Shown: positions 20,188 through 30,069, counted from the stretch's first letter. The stretch: 64,000 bases of DNA from Acetobacter nitrogenifigens DSM 23921 = NBRC 105050 (GCF_000429165.1 NZ_AUBI01000001.1:434001-498000), one strand, 5' to 3'. Numbers and translations are program-made. Notes: generated by a model from the sequence alone, not told the origin.

Positions 20188-23100
20188 ATGCGCCTCCTCT
20201 ACGCCCTTCAGAAAAGCAGGTTTCTGCTGTTCGGCGTCCTGGCCGCGATCATCGCCGTCGGCGTCGCCTCGCTTGCCGGACTGCCTGTCGAGCCAGTTCC
20301 CGACATCTCCCCGCGACAGGTTCTGGTGTCGGTCGTAGCGCCCGGCCTCGCCACGGAGGAAGTCGAAAAACTCATCACCTTCCCGGTCGAAAGCGCGATG
20401 ACCGGCCTGCCGGACCTCGTGGACCTGCGCTCCATTTCACGTTCCGGCGTATCCGTCGTCTATGTGCAGTTCGCCGACAGCACCGACATAGATCTCGACC
20501 GAACGCGGGTGAGCGAGCGGATTGGACAGCTGCGCGGCTCCCTTACCGTTCCGAACCTGTCCATCAACATGGGCCCCCGCTCGACCGGCATGGGCGAGAT
20601 CATGCAGTTCCGTGTGGAGGGCAAGGATCGCTCCCTGATGGAACTGAACCGCTTCGCCGCCTGGACGATCGCGCCGCAGTTCCGGCTGATTCCGGGTGTC
20701 GCGGACGTCAACATCAACGGCGGCGGGGAGGAAACCTGGCAAGTCAGTCTGAGCGACGCACGGCTCGTCGCGTATGGCGTCTCCGTCAGCGACGTCTTTC
20801 GCGCGGTCGAGGCCAATAACGCCGCCAGCGGCGGAGGCTGGATCGAGCGCCACGCTGAACAGCAGATTGTCGTTGGACGCGGCCTGATCCGCGACCTTGC
20901 GGATTTTGGCGCCATACCGGCGCGCGTCGCCCCGGACGGGACGGTCATCCGCCTGCGCGACCTTGGACAGATCTCGCGCGCGCCCCGCACCCGACTGGGC
21001 GCGGTGACGCATGACGGCATGGGTGAAGCTGTCGTGGGCGTCGTGATGATGCAGCAGGGCGCGAGTTCGAACGCCACGCTGGACGAAATCCGACGGCGGC
21101 TTCCCGCTATCCAGCGCAGCCTGCCTCCGGGCGTGCGCATCGCGCCGTACTACGCGCGCGACGGACTGACGGAAAAAACCATCGCGACCGTAAAGGAAAA
21201 CCTCGCGCTGGGCGCGGCGCTGGTGATCGTTGTGCTGATCGTGGTGATCGGCGACTGGCGCGCCTCTCTGGTGATCGCCTCCAGCATCCCGTTCGCGCTG
21301 ATCTGCGCCATGGCCGGCATGCGGCTGTTCGGCGTGTCGGCCAACCTGCTCAGCCTTGGCGCGATCGATTTCGGCATGATTGTCGACAGTTCTCTGGTCG
21401 TCGTCGAACACGTTCTTTCACGCAGGGCGCGCGAACGTGACGTGGCGTTGCCAACGCTGGTGGTCAGTTCGCTTGCGCAGGTGATACGCCCCGTCAGCTT
21501 CGCAATCCTGGTGATTGTCATGGTCTACCTGCCAGTACTCACGCTGCAGGGCGTCGAAGGCAAGATGTTCCGCCCGATGGCCCAGACCGTGATCATGGCT
21601 CTGCTCGCCTCGCTCGTGTGGTGCGTCGTGTTCATCCCCGTCATTGCATCGCTCGCCCTGCGCCGCAGCCCGATACACGCCGTCGACGACGGCGTGAACG
21701 AGAACGCAGGCGACACGAAGCTGGTCGCGATCCTGCGTCGGGGCTACGGCCCCATGGTCGCGTGGGGGGAAGCGCACCCGAAAACCATGTTCGGCTCGGC
21801 CATCGGCGTTTTTCTTCTCTCCGTGTTTCTCGCCACCCGGCTGGGCGGCGAGTTCATTCCGACGCTGGAGGAAGGCGCCCTGACCGTCACGACGACGCGC
21901 CTGCCCAGCGCATCACTCCCTACCGTGCTGACGGGCGTGACGCAGCAGGAACGGATTCTCCGCTCCTTCCCCGAAGTCACGTCAGTGATCAGCACGACCG
22001 GCTCTTCCGCCATTCCCACCGACCCTATGGGCGTGAACGAAACGGACAGCTTCATCTTCCTCAAAAACCCGTCGCAATGGACGACGGCTCGCACTCAGCA
22101 GGGACTGGTCGACGCGATGAGCCGCAGGCTCCATGACGAATTGCCAGATACGCTGCAGAACTGGAGTCAGCCGATCGAAATGCGCATGGACGACCTGCTC
22201 TCCGGCGTGCGGAGCCAGATCGCCGTATCAATCTACGGCGACGATCTGGACGTTCTCTCACGCCTCGCCCGGCAGATCGCGGCGACAATGGCGGCAATCC
22301 CCGGCGCGGCGGACGTTGCGCCGCAGGACGATGGAACCGTGCCGTTCGTGCATATCGACATCGACCGCGACCGCGCCGCGCGGCTGGACGTGGCCGCATC
22401 CGACATCCTCGACACAGTGTCCGCAGTCGGTGGCCTCGTCGCACGGCCAGTGATCGTGGGCGACGCCATCATTCCGACCCAGATCCGCTTCGCCGCCTCC
22501 GACACAGCCTCCGTCGCGCAGATAGGACAGCTCCGCGTAAGACGCTCGGACGGGCGGGCCTCCACCCCCCTTTCCTCCGTGACGCATATCGCAGTTCAGG
22601 ATGGTCCGCCGCGCATCAGCCGTGACGGCATCCGCCGCCGTATCATCGTGCAGGCCAATGTGCGCGGCCGCGACCTTGGCTCTTTCGTGACCGAAGCGCA
22701 GGCGCGTGTGAGCAAGGCGGTGTTTCTGCCCCCCGGGTATCGCATGGAGTGGGCCGGACAATTCCGCAACCTGCAATCCGCGATGCGTCGGCTGGAGATC
22801 GTCGTGCCGATCGCGCTTGCACTGATCTACGTCCTTCTGGTCGCCGCCCTTGGCTCGGCGCGCGCCGCCCTGCTGGTGTTCCTCAACCTGCCTATAGCGG
22901 CCACCGGCGGCATTGTCCTTTTATGGGACAGGGAAATTCCCTTCAGCATTTCTGCGGGCATCGGCTTTATCGCCCTGTTCGGCGTGGCGATCCTGAACGG
23001 CGTCGTGCTGCTATCCGCCATCGGCACGTTACGGAGAGACCTGGCGCTGGACGCCGCACAGGCGGCGTTCCGGGCGGCCGATGAGCGGTTTCGCCCGGTC

Positions 23101-23280
23101 ATGGCGACGGCGCTGGTCGCAAGCCTCGGCTTCTTCCCGATGGCGTTTTCGACAAGCGCAGGGGCGGAGGTCGAACGGCCGCTGGCGACGGTCGTGATCG
23201 GCGGCCTCGTGTCCTCGACGCTGCTGACCCTTCTGGTGCTGCCGTCTCTCTACGCCCGCGTCATGCGGAGCCAAGCGTGA
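20188..23280 (+). CDS. RND efflux permease, heavy-metal (CzcA/CusA) type
   Basis: This 1030-residue inner-membrane proton antiporter has 12 membrane segments and two large periplasmic loops. The TM4 signature LLSLGAIDFGMIVDSSLVVV carries the DxxxxxD pattern typical of the heavy-metal efflux subfamily. Other marks are PVEPVPDISPRQVLVSVVAP near the start and GEFIPTLEEGALTVT. It probably exports divalent or monovalent metal cations; the ion cannot be told from sequence alone. No outer-membrane factor gene is adjacent, so the complex must recruit a TolC-like partner from elsewhere. Confidence 0.9.
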   Translation: MRLLYALQKSRFLLFGVLAAIIAVGVASLAGLPVEPVPDISPRQVLVSVVAPGLATEEVEKLITFPVESAMTGLPDLVDLRSISRSGVSVVYVQFADSTDIDLDRTRVSERIGQLRGSLTVPNLSINMGPRSTGMGEIMQFRVEGKDRSLMELNRFAAWTIAPQFRLIPGVADVNINGGGEETWQVSLSDARLVAYGVSVSDVFRAVEANNAASGGGWIERHAEQQIVVGRGLIRDLADFGAIPARVAPDGTVIRLRDLGQISRAPRTRLGAVTHDGMGEAVVGVVMMQQGASSNATLDEIRRRLPAIQRSLPPGVRIAPYYARDGLTEKTIATVKENLALGAALVIVVLIVVIGDWRASLVIASSIPFALICAMAGMRLFGVSANLLSLGAIDFGMIVDSSLVVVEHVLSRRARERDVALPTLVVSSLAQVIRPVSFAILVIVMVYLPVLTLQGVEGKMFRPMAQTVIMALLASLVWCVVFIPVIASLALRRSPIHAVDDGVNENAGDTKLVAILRRGYGPMVAWGEAHPKTMFGSAIGVFLLSVFLATRLGGEFIPTLEEGALTVTTTRLPSASLPTVLTGVTQQERILRSFPEVTSVISTTGSSAIPTDPMGVNETDSFIFLKNPSQWTTARTQQGLVDAMSRRLHDELPDTLQNWSQPIEMRMDDLLSGVRSQIAVSIYGDDLDVLSRLARQIAATMAAIPGAADVAPQDDGTVPFVHIDIDRDRAARLDVAASDILDTVSAVGGLVARPVIVGDAIIPTQIRFAASDTASVAQIGQLRVRRSDGRASTPLSSVTHIAVQDGPPRISRDGIRRRIIVQANVRGRDLGSFVTEAQARVSKAVFLPPGYRMEWAGQFRNLQSAMRRLEIVVPIALALIYVLLVAALGSARAALLVFLNLPIAATGGIVLLWDREIPFSISAGIGFIALFGVAILNGVVLLSAIGTLRRDLALDAAQAAFRAADERFRPVMATALVASLGFFPMAFSTSAGAEVERPLATVVIGGLVSSTLLTLLVLPSLYARVMRSQA

Positions 23281-23791
23281 TCCACCGGCGCTTGCCGGGG
23301 AGCGGCTGGGCCTCCAGAAAATGTGAAACAATAGAACTGCGCCACCGAACCCGTTGACGCCCATTCGGTTGAGGCCCGGATGGCGATCCGACTCTCGCCT
23401 TCCAGCCCCAACGCAGGCATGAGGCTTGATGCCCGCGTTCCCGCGCGTTGAATCGTCGAGGTCTACGACGACAACAGGCAATCCCACCGAAATACGCGCA
23501 TCTCAGAACAGGTGAACCTGTTCGTAACGCCAGAACCTTTGATCGGGCGGGCCGCGCCGACCGTTTCTCAAGGCGAACGCAACCTGAACGCGCTGCGCCG
23601 AGACCTGATTTTCGACCGACCGAAGCGCGATTGTCAGAGGGCCGCCGCCTGAGCCAACCTTTTTGTCTGCGCGGGCGCACGCCAGAGCCGCACGACGCGG
23701 TCTTTTCCAAAGCGGCGTTTTCCGCTCACATACGGCCAGCGCGCCTGCCCGGCGCCCAGAGCCTCCAGCCGATCACAGGACCCAACTCTCC
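23281..23791. other. Intergenic region
   Basis: About 510 bases after the RND gene. A short hairpin (CCGGC 23285-23289 with GCCGG 23294-23298) sits just past the stop but lacks a T-run. The frame of the downstream dehydrogenase is open into this region, but no start with a ribosome binding site precedes 23792. Confidence 0.45.
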
Positions 23792-25234
23792 ATGACCGCT
23801 CTCGCCGCTCCAGATACGCAAGCCCACCGTGTCCGCACCGCTATCGAGACGTTACGAACACGGTTCGGCGATCGGGTCTGCACGACACACTCAGTTCGCG
23901 AAGAACACAGCCATGGCGAAGCGCTGGACATCTCCCGCCTGCCTGAAGCAGTCATCTACGCAGAAAGTACCGAAGACGTGTCGGAAACGTTGCGCGTATG
24001 CCATCAGCATCGCGTCCCCGTCGTCGCATTCGGAGCCGGCACCTCGCTGGAAGGCCATGTGACGCCGCCAGAGCACGCCATCAGCCTCGACCTGTCGCGG
24101 ATGACGAAGATCATCGCCGTGAACACGGACGATCTCGACTGCCGCGTGCAAGCGGGTTTGACCCGACAGTCCCTGAACGCGAACATCCGCGATCAGGGAC
24201 TGTTCTTTCCGGTCGATCCTGGCGGAGAAGCGACGTTGGGCGGCATGTGCGCCACGCGCGCATCCGGCACGGCCGCCGTACGTTACGGCACAATGAAGGA
24301 AAATGTTCTTGGTCTTACGGTCGTTCTCGCAACAGGCGAGATAATTCGAACCGGCGGTCGGGTGCGCAAATCCTCAACAGGCTACGATCTGACGGCCCTG
24401 TTTGTCGGATCGGAGGGGACGCTCGGCGTCATCACGGAAATACAGCTCAGGCTCTACGGACTCCCCGAAACCGTATCCGCAGCGATCTGCCAGTTTACGA
24501 ATCTGGACGACGCCGTCGCCACGACGATGCAACTCGTGCAGATCGGTTTGCCGATCAGCCGCGTGGAGTTGCTGGACGAAGTACAGATGGGCGCCTCGAT
24601 CCGCTATTCCAGACTGGAAAACCTGAAGCCCTTACCAACACTCTTCTTCGAATTCGCCGGAGCCCCGGACGCCGTGAGTGAACAGGTGCGAACGACGGAA
24701 ACCATCGCGCTCGACAACAACGCATCGGGCTTCACATGGGCTGACACGGCCGAAGAGCGGTCACGCCTGTGGAAGGCGCGGCATGACGCGTTCTGGGCGG
24801 CGAAATCGCTCGCTCCGGGGGCTTTGGTGATTTCCACAGACTGCATCGTGCCGATTTCAAAACTTGGCGTTCTCATCGCGGGCGTCCGCAGGGATATCGA
24901 CGCGTCCGGCCTGCAGGCGGCGCTTCTCGGACATGTCGGAGACGGGAATTTCCACGCATTGTTGATCGCAGAAAACAGTGACGACGGACGCCGTCGCATC
25001 CTCGAACTCGACCGCCTTATCGTTGGGCGTGCGCAAAGCCTTGGCGGTTCATGCAGCGGCGAACACGGCGTGGGTGTGGGCAAACAGGAATTCCTGGAAA
25101 CGGAACACGGAGACGGAGCCCTTAGCCTGATGCGGGCGCTGAAACACACCCTCGACCCCGATGGAATTCTCAACCCCGGAAAACTTCTGCCGGCGGGCAG
25201 AGTTTATGGGCGCGAAGCGTCACTCAATTCATAA
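23792..25234 (+). CDS. FAD-linked dehydrogenase, D-lactate/glycolate type
   Basis: This 480-residue protein of the vanillyl-alcohol oxidase/PCMH fold probably oxidises D-lactate or a related 2-hydroxyacid and reduces cytochrome c or quinone. The FAD-binding region includes VVAFGAGTSLEGHVTPPEHA and PGGEATLGGMCATRASGT. RKSSTGYDLTALFVGSEGTLG is the PCMH core and LLGHVGDGNFHALL carries the catalytic-site histidines. The C-terminus GEHGVGVGKQEF is typical of the D-lactate dehydrogenase (cytochrome) group. The start at 23792 is chosen for an AGGA upstream. The 3' end overlaps the convergent NadB-like gene by six bases. Confidence 0.85.
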   Translation: MTALAAPDTQAHRVRTAIETLRTRFGDRVCTTHSVREEHSHGEALDISRLPEAVIYAESTEDVSETLRVCHQHRVPVVAFGAGTSLEGHVTPPEHAISLDLSRMTKIIAVNTDDLDCRVQAGLTRQSLNANIRDQGLFFPVDPGGEATLGGMCATRASGTAAVRYGTMKENVLGLTVVLATGEIIRTGGRVRKSSTGYDLTALFVGSEGTLGVITEIQLRLYGLPETVSAAICQFTNLDDAVATTMQLVQIGLPISRVELLDEVQMGASIRYSRLENLKPLPTLFFEFAGAPDAVSEQVRTTETIALDNNASGFTWADTAEERSRLWKARHDAFWAAKSLAPGALVISTDCIVPISKLGVLIAGVRRDIDASGLQAALLGHVGDGNFHALLIAENSDDGRRRILELDRLIVGRAQSLGGSCSGEHGVGVGKQEFLETEHGDGALSLMRALKHTLDPDGILNPGKLLPAGRVYGREASLNS

Positions 25235-26749
25235 ACGCGACGCGAAATCGACGTCCCTTGCAAGAACTCCGTCCAGCATCTGCGCATCTGCGGACGTCGG
25301 GCCAAAATGATTACGCCCGATAGTCCTTACGACTGAGCGCATGTCCGATTCCGTGAGAACACTGTGGCGCGCAACAGCGTCTCTTTGCTGAAAATCACTC
25401 CGATAATGTACGCCACGACTCTCCTGACGCATCAACGCCGAAATCATCGTCAGACACCCCATCAGCGCCGCATCGTCATAGCCGGAACAACGAGAGAGCG
25501 TATCCAGTTCCCGCAGAACTCCAGCGCGATTTCTGACCGGCCCGAGTGCGTTCCCGAACGCCTGTCGCACCATAGACAATTGCCGATGCAACGGTGCACG
25601 GTCCGGACGAACGCCAGATACGTCGCATAATGGAGAGAGCGACGCGCCAAGGACGCTCTCCGCTACAAATCCGCTGCAAACCACGGCCTCCAGCAGCGGA
25701 TTACCCGCGCTGATCGACGCGCCATGGAACCCGGTGCACGCAACCTCTCCGCACGCCCAAAGTCCAGGAATGGAGGAGCGCCCCGCGACATCCACTTTAA
25801 TCCCGCCGATCTGAAATGCAGCGGCCGGACGAACCGGCAGCGCCTGCGTCTTCGGATCGAGACCCCGTGCTCGGCACTGCTGAACCATCGCATTCAGCGC
25901 GGGATCACGCTTGAAAGCGTCTGCGGTTAAAGCGCGCGTTATGTCAAAAAAAACTGCACGCCCTTGAGCCCGCCGCACGGCGATATCACGCGCGAGCGAC
26001 CCCGGGTCGCGTTGCTCGACATTCAGCTTGCACCCGGCGTCGTCAAACAACACGCCATACTTGCAGAATTCGACAGGCGCATAGACCCCAGTCGAGCGCG
26101 CATCGCCCTCGTCGAGCGTCAATGGATGAAAATAAATCAGCTCCAGATCTGAAAACTCCACGCCTGCGCGCGCAGCGACCGCCATACCCGCTCCAATCTC
26201 CGGCCCCTGCGTCAGGGCGCCGGGAAAGAGACCGCAGGCGCCCCCGGACGCAAGAATGACAATGTTCGTGTCTATCGCAAGCAATCTCTCGCCAACGTCA
26301 AGGCTAACGCCCCGGACGTGTCCATCGATAATCGTAAGCCGCCTAAGCATCGCGGGCGCCACGATGGTCACGTTTTGGCGCTCATGGACCTTCGCCAGCA
26401 ACGCCGCATGAAGCGCCGCCCCCGAATCATGGGCGTCCAGCCCCACGCCGATGCGCGCCAAATCTTCCGACACATGCGGCATTGCGTCCGTGATTTGCTG
26501 AACGACTTCCGGAGACGCCAATCCCGCGCCACAGGCGAGCGTTTTCGCAGCGCGGTCCGCAATCGCTTCATCACGCCCCAGCGCCTTTCCAACGCCGGAG
26601 GCGAGCACCCCCGCGCCCGGCTTCTCAGCTGCCGAGACAATGACGCACGGCATGTCGCCAAGGCGCAACGCCGTGAGGAGCCCCGCCACTCCCGCACCCA
26701 CGATCACAGGCTGCCCCCTCAACGCGTGAGTGTCCAGGGAACGCATCAT
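25229..26749 (-). CDS. nadB: NadB-like flavoprotein (divergent L-aspartate oxidase)
   Basis: This 506-residue flavoprotein belongs to the fumarate reductase/aspartate oxidase family. The FAD motif PVIVGAGVAGLLTALRLGD and the C-terminal PGLWACGEVACTGFHGAS are clear. Several residues expected in NadB are missing: the QGGIA loop reads ASGVGKA, PAAHY is PAAAF, and GANRxxSNSLLE is GASISAGNPLLE. The RGEG segment is also replaced by FCKYG. In E. coli NadB the equivalent His351 and Arg386 are active-site residues. It sits downstream of a NadQ-type regulator on the same strand, which favours a role in NAD synthesis. The start at 26749 or 26746 follows the family N-terminus. Confidence 0.65.
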   Translation of the reverse strand: MMRSLDTHALRGQPVIVGAGVAGLLTALRLGDMPCVIVSAAEKPGAGVLASGVGKALGRDEAIADRAAKTLACGAGLASPEVVQQITDAMPHVSEDLARIGVGLDAHDSGAALHAALLAKVHERQNVTIVAPAMLRRLTIIDGHVRGVSLDVGERLLAIDTNIVILASGGACGLFPGALTQGPEIGAGMAVAARAGVEFSDLELIYFHPLTLDEGDARSTGVYAPVEFCKYGVLFDDAGCKLNVEQRDPGSLARDIAVRRAQGRAVFFDITRALTADAFKRDPALNAMVQQCRARGLDPKTQALPVRPAAAFQIGGIKVDVAGRSSIPGLWACGEVACTGFHGASISAGNPLLEAVVCSGFVAESVLGASLSPLCDVSGVRPDRAPLHRQLSMVRQAFGNALGPVRNRAGVLRELDTLSRCSGYDDAALMGCLTMISALMRQESRGVHYRSDFQQRDAVARHSVLTESDMRSVVRTIGRNHFGPTSADAQMLDGVLARDVDFASRL

Positions 26750-26883
26750 CGAAGAACCGCGCTTTGGCTGGCCAGCCATTCCAACAAAAGAACGCAGCAA
26801 GAAACGCCTGCCATGTCGTGCTCCCGCCATAACTGGAGGTCTTCGACCCCACAACGGCTTACCCGACAAGTGTGATCATCTGG

Positions 26884-27885
26884 TTACCGACGCTTCGCGT
26901 TTTCGCGCGGGCCTTTCTCTCGGAGCGCCGCGTCGTCCTGTGGCGCCAGCACCGCATCCAACGTCTCGGACTGCAATTGCTCGATCACCACCGGAGGGGT
27001 CAGCGTCATCGTCTGCAGTTCACGCAGCGTTTCCATTTCAATTCTAAATCGGAACAAACGCGAGGGGCGACCGGGCGCATCAGAAACCAACCCGCCCGCA
27101 GCCGCCACAAGCTTTGCCCGTGTGATCTCGCGTCGAAACATCTGGCTATCGCGATGCTCACCCATCACGCCCTCCACGCCAGCCTGCAACTGCCGCAAGG
27201 TGAAGTGGCGCGGCATCAACTCGGTTGGAACCGATAACGAGCGAAAGGCATTGCGCACCACGCCAAGCGCCCGCGCGAGATGCCGCTCCCGATCGCCCAA
27301 CTTGCCCACGCCCAACGCATGCAAGACGTCTTCGTTGATACGACCTTCGACCACCGCCTCCCTCAGCGCCATGAAACGCTCGTACGCCAGCTCGGGTCGC
27401 CATGGCCATCCACCAGTCCCGAACAGGGCGTTGATCCGGCGTCGATAAAGCTGCCCCACCGAATAAGACGTCGTATCGATCGTCTCCATCAGCATTGCCG
27501 CCAGAATTTCAGGATTCACCCATTTCTGACCTGACTCGTTTCCGCGCTCCCGCGCCTGATCGCCCTGCGACCGCCGATCTTCCCACGGCAGATAATGATA
27601 ACAAGGGGACCAGTTGGCTGCGTCGCCCTCTATCGTGGTCGTCACCACATACAGGCTTCTGGCTGGTGAGCGTCCGTCCAGGCCTTCCTCCAGCGCCAGT
27701 TGTTCCGCACGCACCACTCCGGAACTGCGACGACGCGCCATCATGTCGCGAAGCGCCTCCGGAACGGAGCCGTGACGCAACTCGACACTGGGCATAAACC
27801 CGTCGCTTCCAGTCATTACATAAGGAACGTCGCCCTTGAGAGCGATGGGCACGGCTACGAGGACGATCCGTGTCCCTTCCCTCAT
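26884..27885 (-). CDS. NadQ/NrtR-type regulator, copy 1
   Basis: This 333-residue protein has a Nudix-like N-terminal domain without a catalytic Nudix box and an NrtR-type winged helix at about 220-285. The winged-helix core is MPRHFTLRQLQAGVEG, then RREITRAKLV and GRPSRLFRFR. The layout matches the regulator at 48121, with shared landmarks such as PWED and RPxRLxRFR. Such proteins sense ADP-ribose or NAD metabolites and repress NAD synthesis genes. It lies 134 nt upstream of the NadB-like gene and probably controls it. No palindrome like the one before nadA was found here. Confidence 0.72.
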   Translation of the reverse strand: MREGTRIVLVAVPIALKGDVPYVMTGSDGFMPSVELRHGSVPEALRDMMARRRSSGVVRAEQLALEEGLDGRSPARSLYVVTTTIEGDAANWSPCYHYLPWEDRRSQGDQARERGNESGQKWVNPEILAAMLMETIDTTSYSVGQLYRRRINALFGTGGWPWRPELAYERFMALREAVVEGRINEDVLHALGVGKLGDRERHLARALGVVRNAFRSLSVPTELMPRHFTLRQLQAGVEGVMGEHRDSQMFRREITRAKLVAAAGGLVSDAPGRPSRLFRFRIEMETLRELQTMTLTPPVVIEQLQSETLDAVLAPQDDAALREKGPRENAKRR

Positions 27886-28258
27886 GACCGCGGATCACCC
27901 CAACGACGTGCTCGGTTACGACGCTCAACTGCACAGCGTCAGTCTTCCGTCGGCAAGGACGCCAAATCCGACGCACTTTCGCCCGTAACCGGTCTACCGC
28001 CCCTCCCTCCTGATTTTCCGACAGCTCCCCACGCTTAATTCACAAGCGTTGCGAACATCCTCTCGAGACGGAGCAACAGGCTTCTGACTATCAAAACCTG
28101 ACGGCGCCCCCGAGATCGGCCGCCTGCGCATTTCATCAGGGTGTCGCCCGCATGACAATTCCTTTCAGGAGGCAACCAACAGCGCTCCGGGACATTCTCC
28201 GTGCTGGCGCCACATGTTAGGGTCCGCTGAAACAGTGGGTCCATTTAGGAGAGACGGT
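27886..28258. other. Divergent intergenic region with a short inverted repeat
   Basis: About 370 bases between the copy 1 regulator and carbonic anhydrase. An inverted repeat ACGCTT (28031-28036) and AAGCGT (28044-28049) separated by seven bases may be an operator, but nothing links it to a given factor. An AGGAGA near 28247 is the ribosome binding site of the carbonic anhydrase gene. Confidence 0.4.
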
Positions 28259-28942
28259 ATGGCGAAGAATGACGCCAAAGAAAGCTTGATTGCGCTCCTG
28301 CACGGCGTGGAGCATTTTAACACACAGATATTCCCCCAGAAGCGTGAACTGTTCGCTGAACTGGCCGACGGCCAATCGCCGACGACACTTTTCATCGCGT
28401 GCGCCGACAGCCGTGTGAACCCGACCCTGATCACGCAGAGCGACCCCGGCGAACTGTTCGTTCTACGCAATATCGGCAACATCGTGCCCGCCTACGGCGA
28501 GATGCTCGGCGGCGTGTCGTCGGCGATCGAATACGCTGTGCTTGCGCTGAAGGTAACCAGCATCATCGTCTGCGGCCACTCCAACTGCGGCGCCATGATG
28601 GCTCTTCTGGATCCCGACCCTGCAAAGCTGGCCAAGATGCCGACCGTGCAATCATGGCTTCGCAATGCGGAAGCCGCACGCGCGGTCGCTCTGGCCGCGA
28701 CCGATGGCGGACCAGCGACGGTTCGCAGCATGGCGGAGCAGAACGTGCTGCTGCAGATCGCCCATCTGCGGACCCACCCCTCCGTCGCGGCCGCTCTCGC
28801 CAAGCAGGAACTGATCCTGCAGGGCTGGTTCTACGATATCGGCAGCGGCGAAGTTATGGTGCTGGACGAAAACACCCGTCGCACGATCAGCATCGAGCAG
28901 GCCGTTGCAAGTCTTGAGGCCTCGGAGAACGCGGCGGCCTGA
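28259..28942 (+). CDS. Beta-class carbonic anhydrase
   Basis: This 227-residue zinc enzyme interconverts carbon dioxide and bicarbonate in the cytoplasm. The zinc-site and catalytic motifs are CADSRV (Cys, Asp, Arg) and GHSNCGAM (His, Cys). RNIGNIVPAYGEMLGGVSSA and SIEYAVLALKV-type segments are also typical of the family. The start at 28259 is fixed by AGGAGA eight bases upstream, although the frame is open further 5'. It appears to be a single-gene unit. Confidence 0.93.
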   Translation: MAKNDAKESLIALLHGVEHFNTQIFPQKRELFAELADGQSPTTLFIACADSRVNPTLITQSDPGELFVLRNIGNIVPAYGEMLGGVSSAIEYAVLALKVTSIIVCGHSNCGAMMALLDPDPAKLAKMPTVQSWLRNAEAARAVALAATDGGPATVRSMAEQNVLLQIAHLRTHPSVAAALAKQELILQGWFYDIGSGEVMVLDENTRRTISIEQAVASLEASENAAA

Positions 28943-28944
28943 TA

Positions 28945-28972
28945 CCGCGCCCTTCTCACCGCGCCCTTCTCA
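28945..28972 (+). repeat. Tandem 14-bp duplication
   Basis: The unit CCGCGCCCTTCTCA occurs twice head to tail (28945-28958 and 28959-28972), followed by a partial third unit, just after the carbonic anhydrase stop. It looks like a slippage product with no evident function. Confidence 0.7.
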
Positions 28973-29160
28973 CCGCGCACCGCTCTCGCGACCGTCGAAA
29001 ATATCCGCTTCGCGAGGGCGGCCCCACGACATCCGACCGAGCATACCGTAACGATCGCCCCCTTGGGGCGCGCCACGCGCTGGACGGGCGCCAGCCGTCC
29101 AGCCATAACCGGCATGACGCACGACTTGGACATGGTCGCGAAACGCGCTGCACGGATACG

Positions 29161-30069
29161 ATGACTGGTCGTAAAAAACGAAAATCTCCAGACGGTTTCA
29201 TACGAAGAACCGTCATTTCCGCCGTGGCGGCGATGCTGCTCGTCACGATGCCGCCAAACGTATGCCTTGCGGGTCCGATCAAGATCGCAACATGGAATCT
29301 CGACTGGCTGACCAGCGATCCCGAGGGGCAGAAAAGCATTCCCCCAGACGTCTACCGACGACAACCCGCCGATTTTGCTCGCCTTTCGGCTTATGCACAA
29401 AAGCTGGACGCCGATGTCATCGGATTTCAGGAAGTCGATCAGCCACGCACGGCTGCGATGGTCTTCCCACTGTCGCGTTACGCGATCGTCATGTCGGACG
29501 ACAGGATCGAACAGCGCGTGGGCATCGCGGTGAAGCGCATGCTGCATGTGACGCGCAACCGCGATCTCACAGCTCTCAACGTCTATCCGCCCACCGCGCC
29601 GCACGCACTGCGAAGCGGGCTGGACGTGACGATCGCAGACGGCTCGTCCACATTACGGGTTCTCGTGGTGCATCTCAAAACCGGGTGCTGGGACAACCCC
29701 TGGAACGAACGCGGCCATTCCTGTCCGACATTGGAAAATCAGTTCGAAATACTCAATGACTGGATACTCGAACGGACGGACGAAGGGCAGCCCTTCGCGA
29801 TCATAGGCGATTTCAACCGACGCCTGGCGCCACATGATCCATTTTATATGGCTCTGACCCATGACGCGCCGCTCACGCTCACCACTTCCGGGCGCGCCAG
29901 TCCATGCTGGGGCGGGGAATATTTCATCGATCACCTGCTGCTTGGCGGCGGCGCAGAGCACTGGATGGCGCCGGGCAGCCTCCGGGTGGCAACCTTCAAA
30001 AATACGGACATCCCCCCTGACCACCTGTCAGATCATTGCCCCGTGTCGATCAAACTGTCTCCGCCCTGA
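29161..30069 (+). CDS. Secreted endonuclease/exonuclease/phosphatase-fold protein
   Basis: This 302-residue exported hydrolase has a basic N-terminus and hydrophobic signal (TVISAVAAMLLVTMPPNVCLA). The EEP fold shows KIATWNLDWL, VIGFQEVDQP (metal-binding Glu), VVHLKTG, IIGDFNRRL and the catalytic DHLSDHCPVSIKL. Members cleave phosphodiester bonds in nucleic acids, lipids or inositol phosphates. Two cysteines in HLKTGCWDNPWNERGHSC might form a disulfide. The actual substrate is open. Confidence 0.85.
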   Translation: MTGRKKRKSPDGFIRRTVISAVAAMLLVTMPPNVCLAGPIKIATWNLDWLTSDPEGQKSIPPDVYRRQPADFARLSAYAQKLDADVIGFQEVDQPRTAAMVFPLSRYAIVMSDDRIEQRVGIAVKRMLHVTRNRDLTALNVYPPTAPHALRSGLDVTIADGSSTLRVLVVHLKTGCWDNPWNERGHSCPTLENQFEILNDWILERTDEGQPFAIIGDFNRRLAPHDPFYMALTHDAPLTLTTSGRASPCWGGEYFIDHLLLGGGAEHWMAPGSLRVATFKNTDIPPDHLSDHCPVSIKLSPP

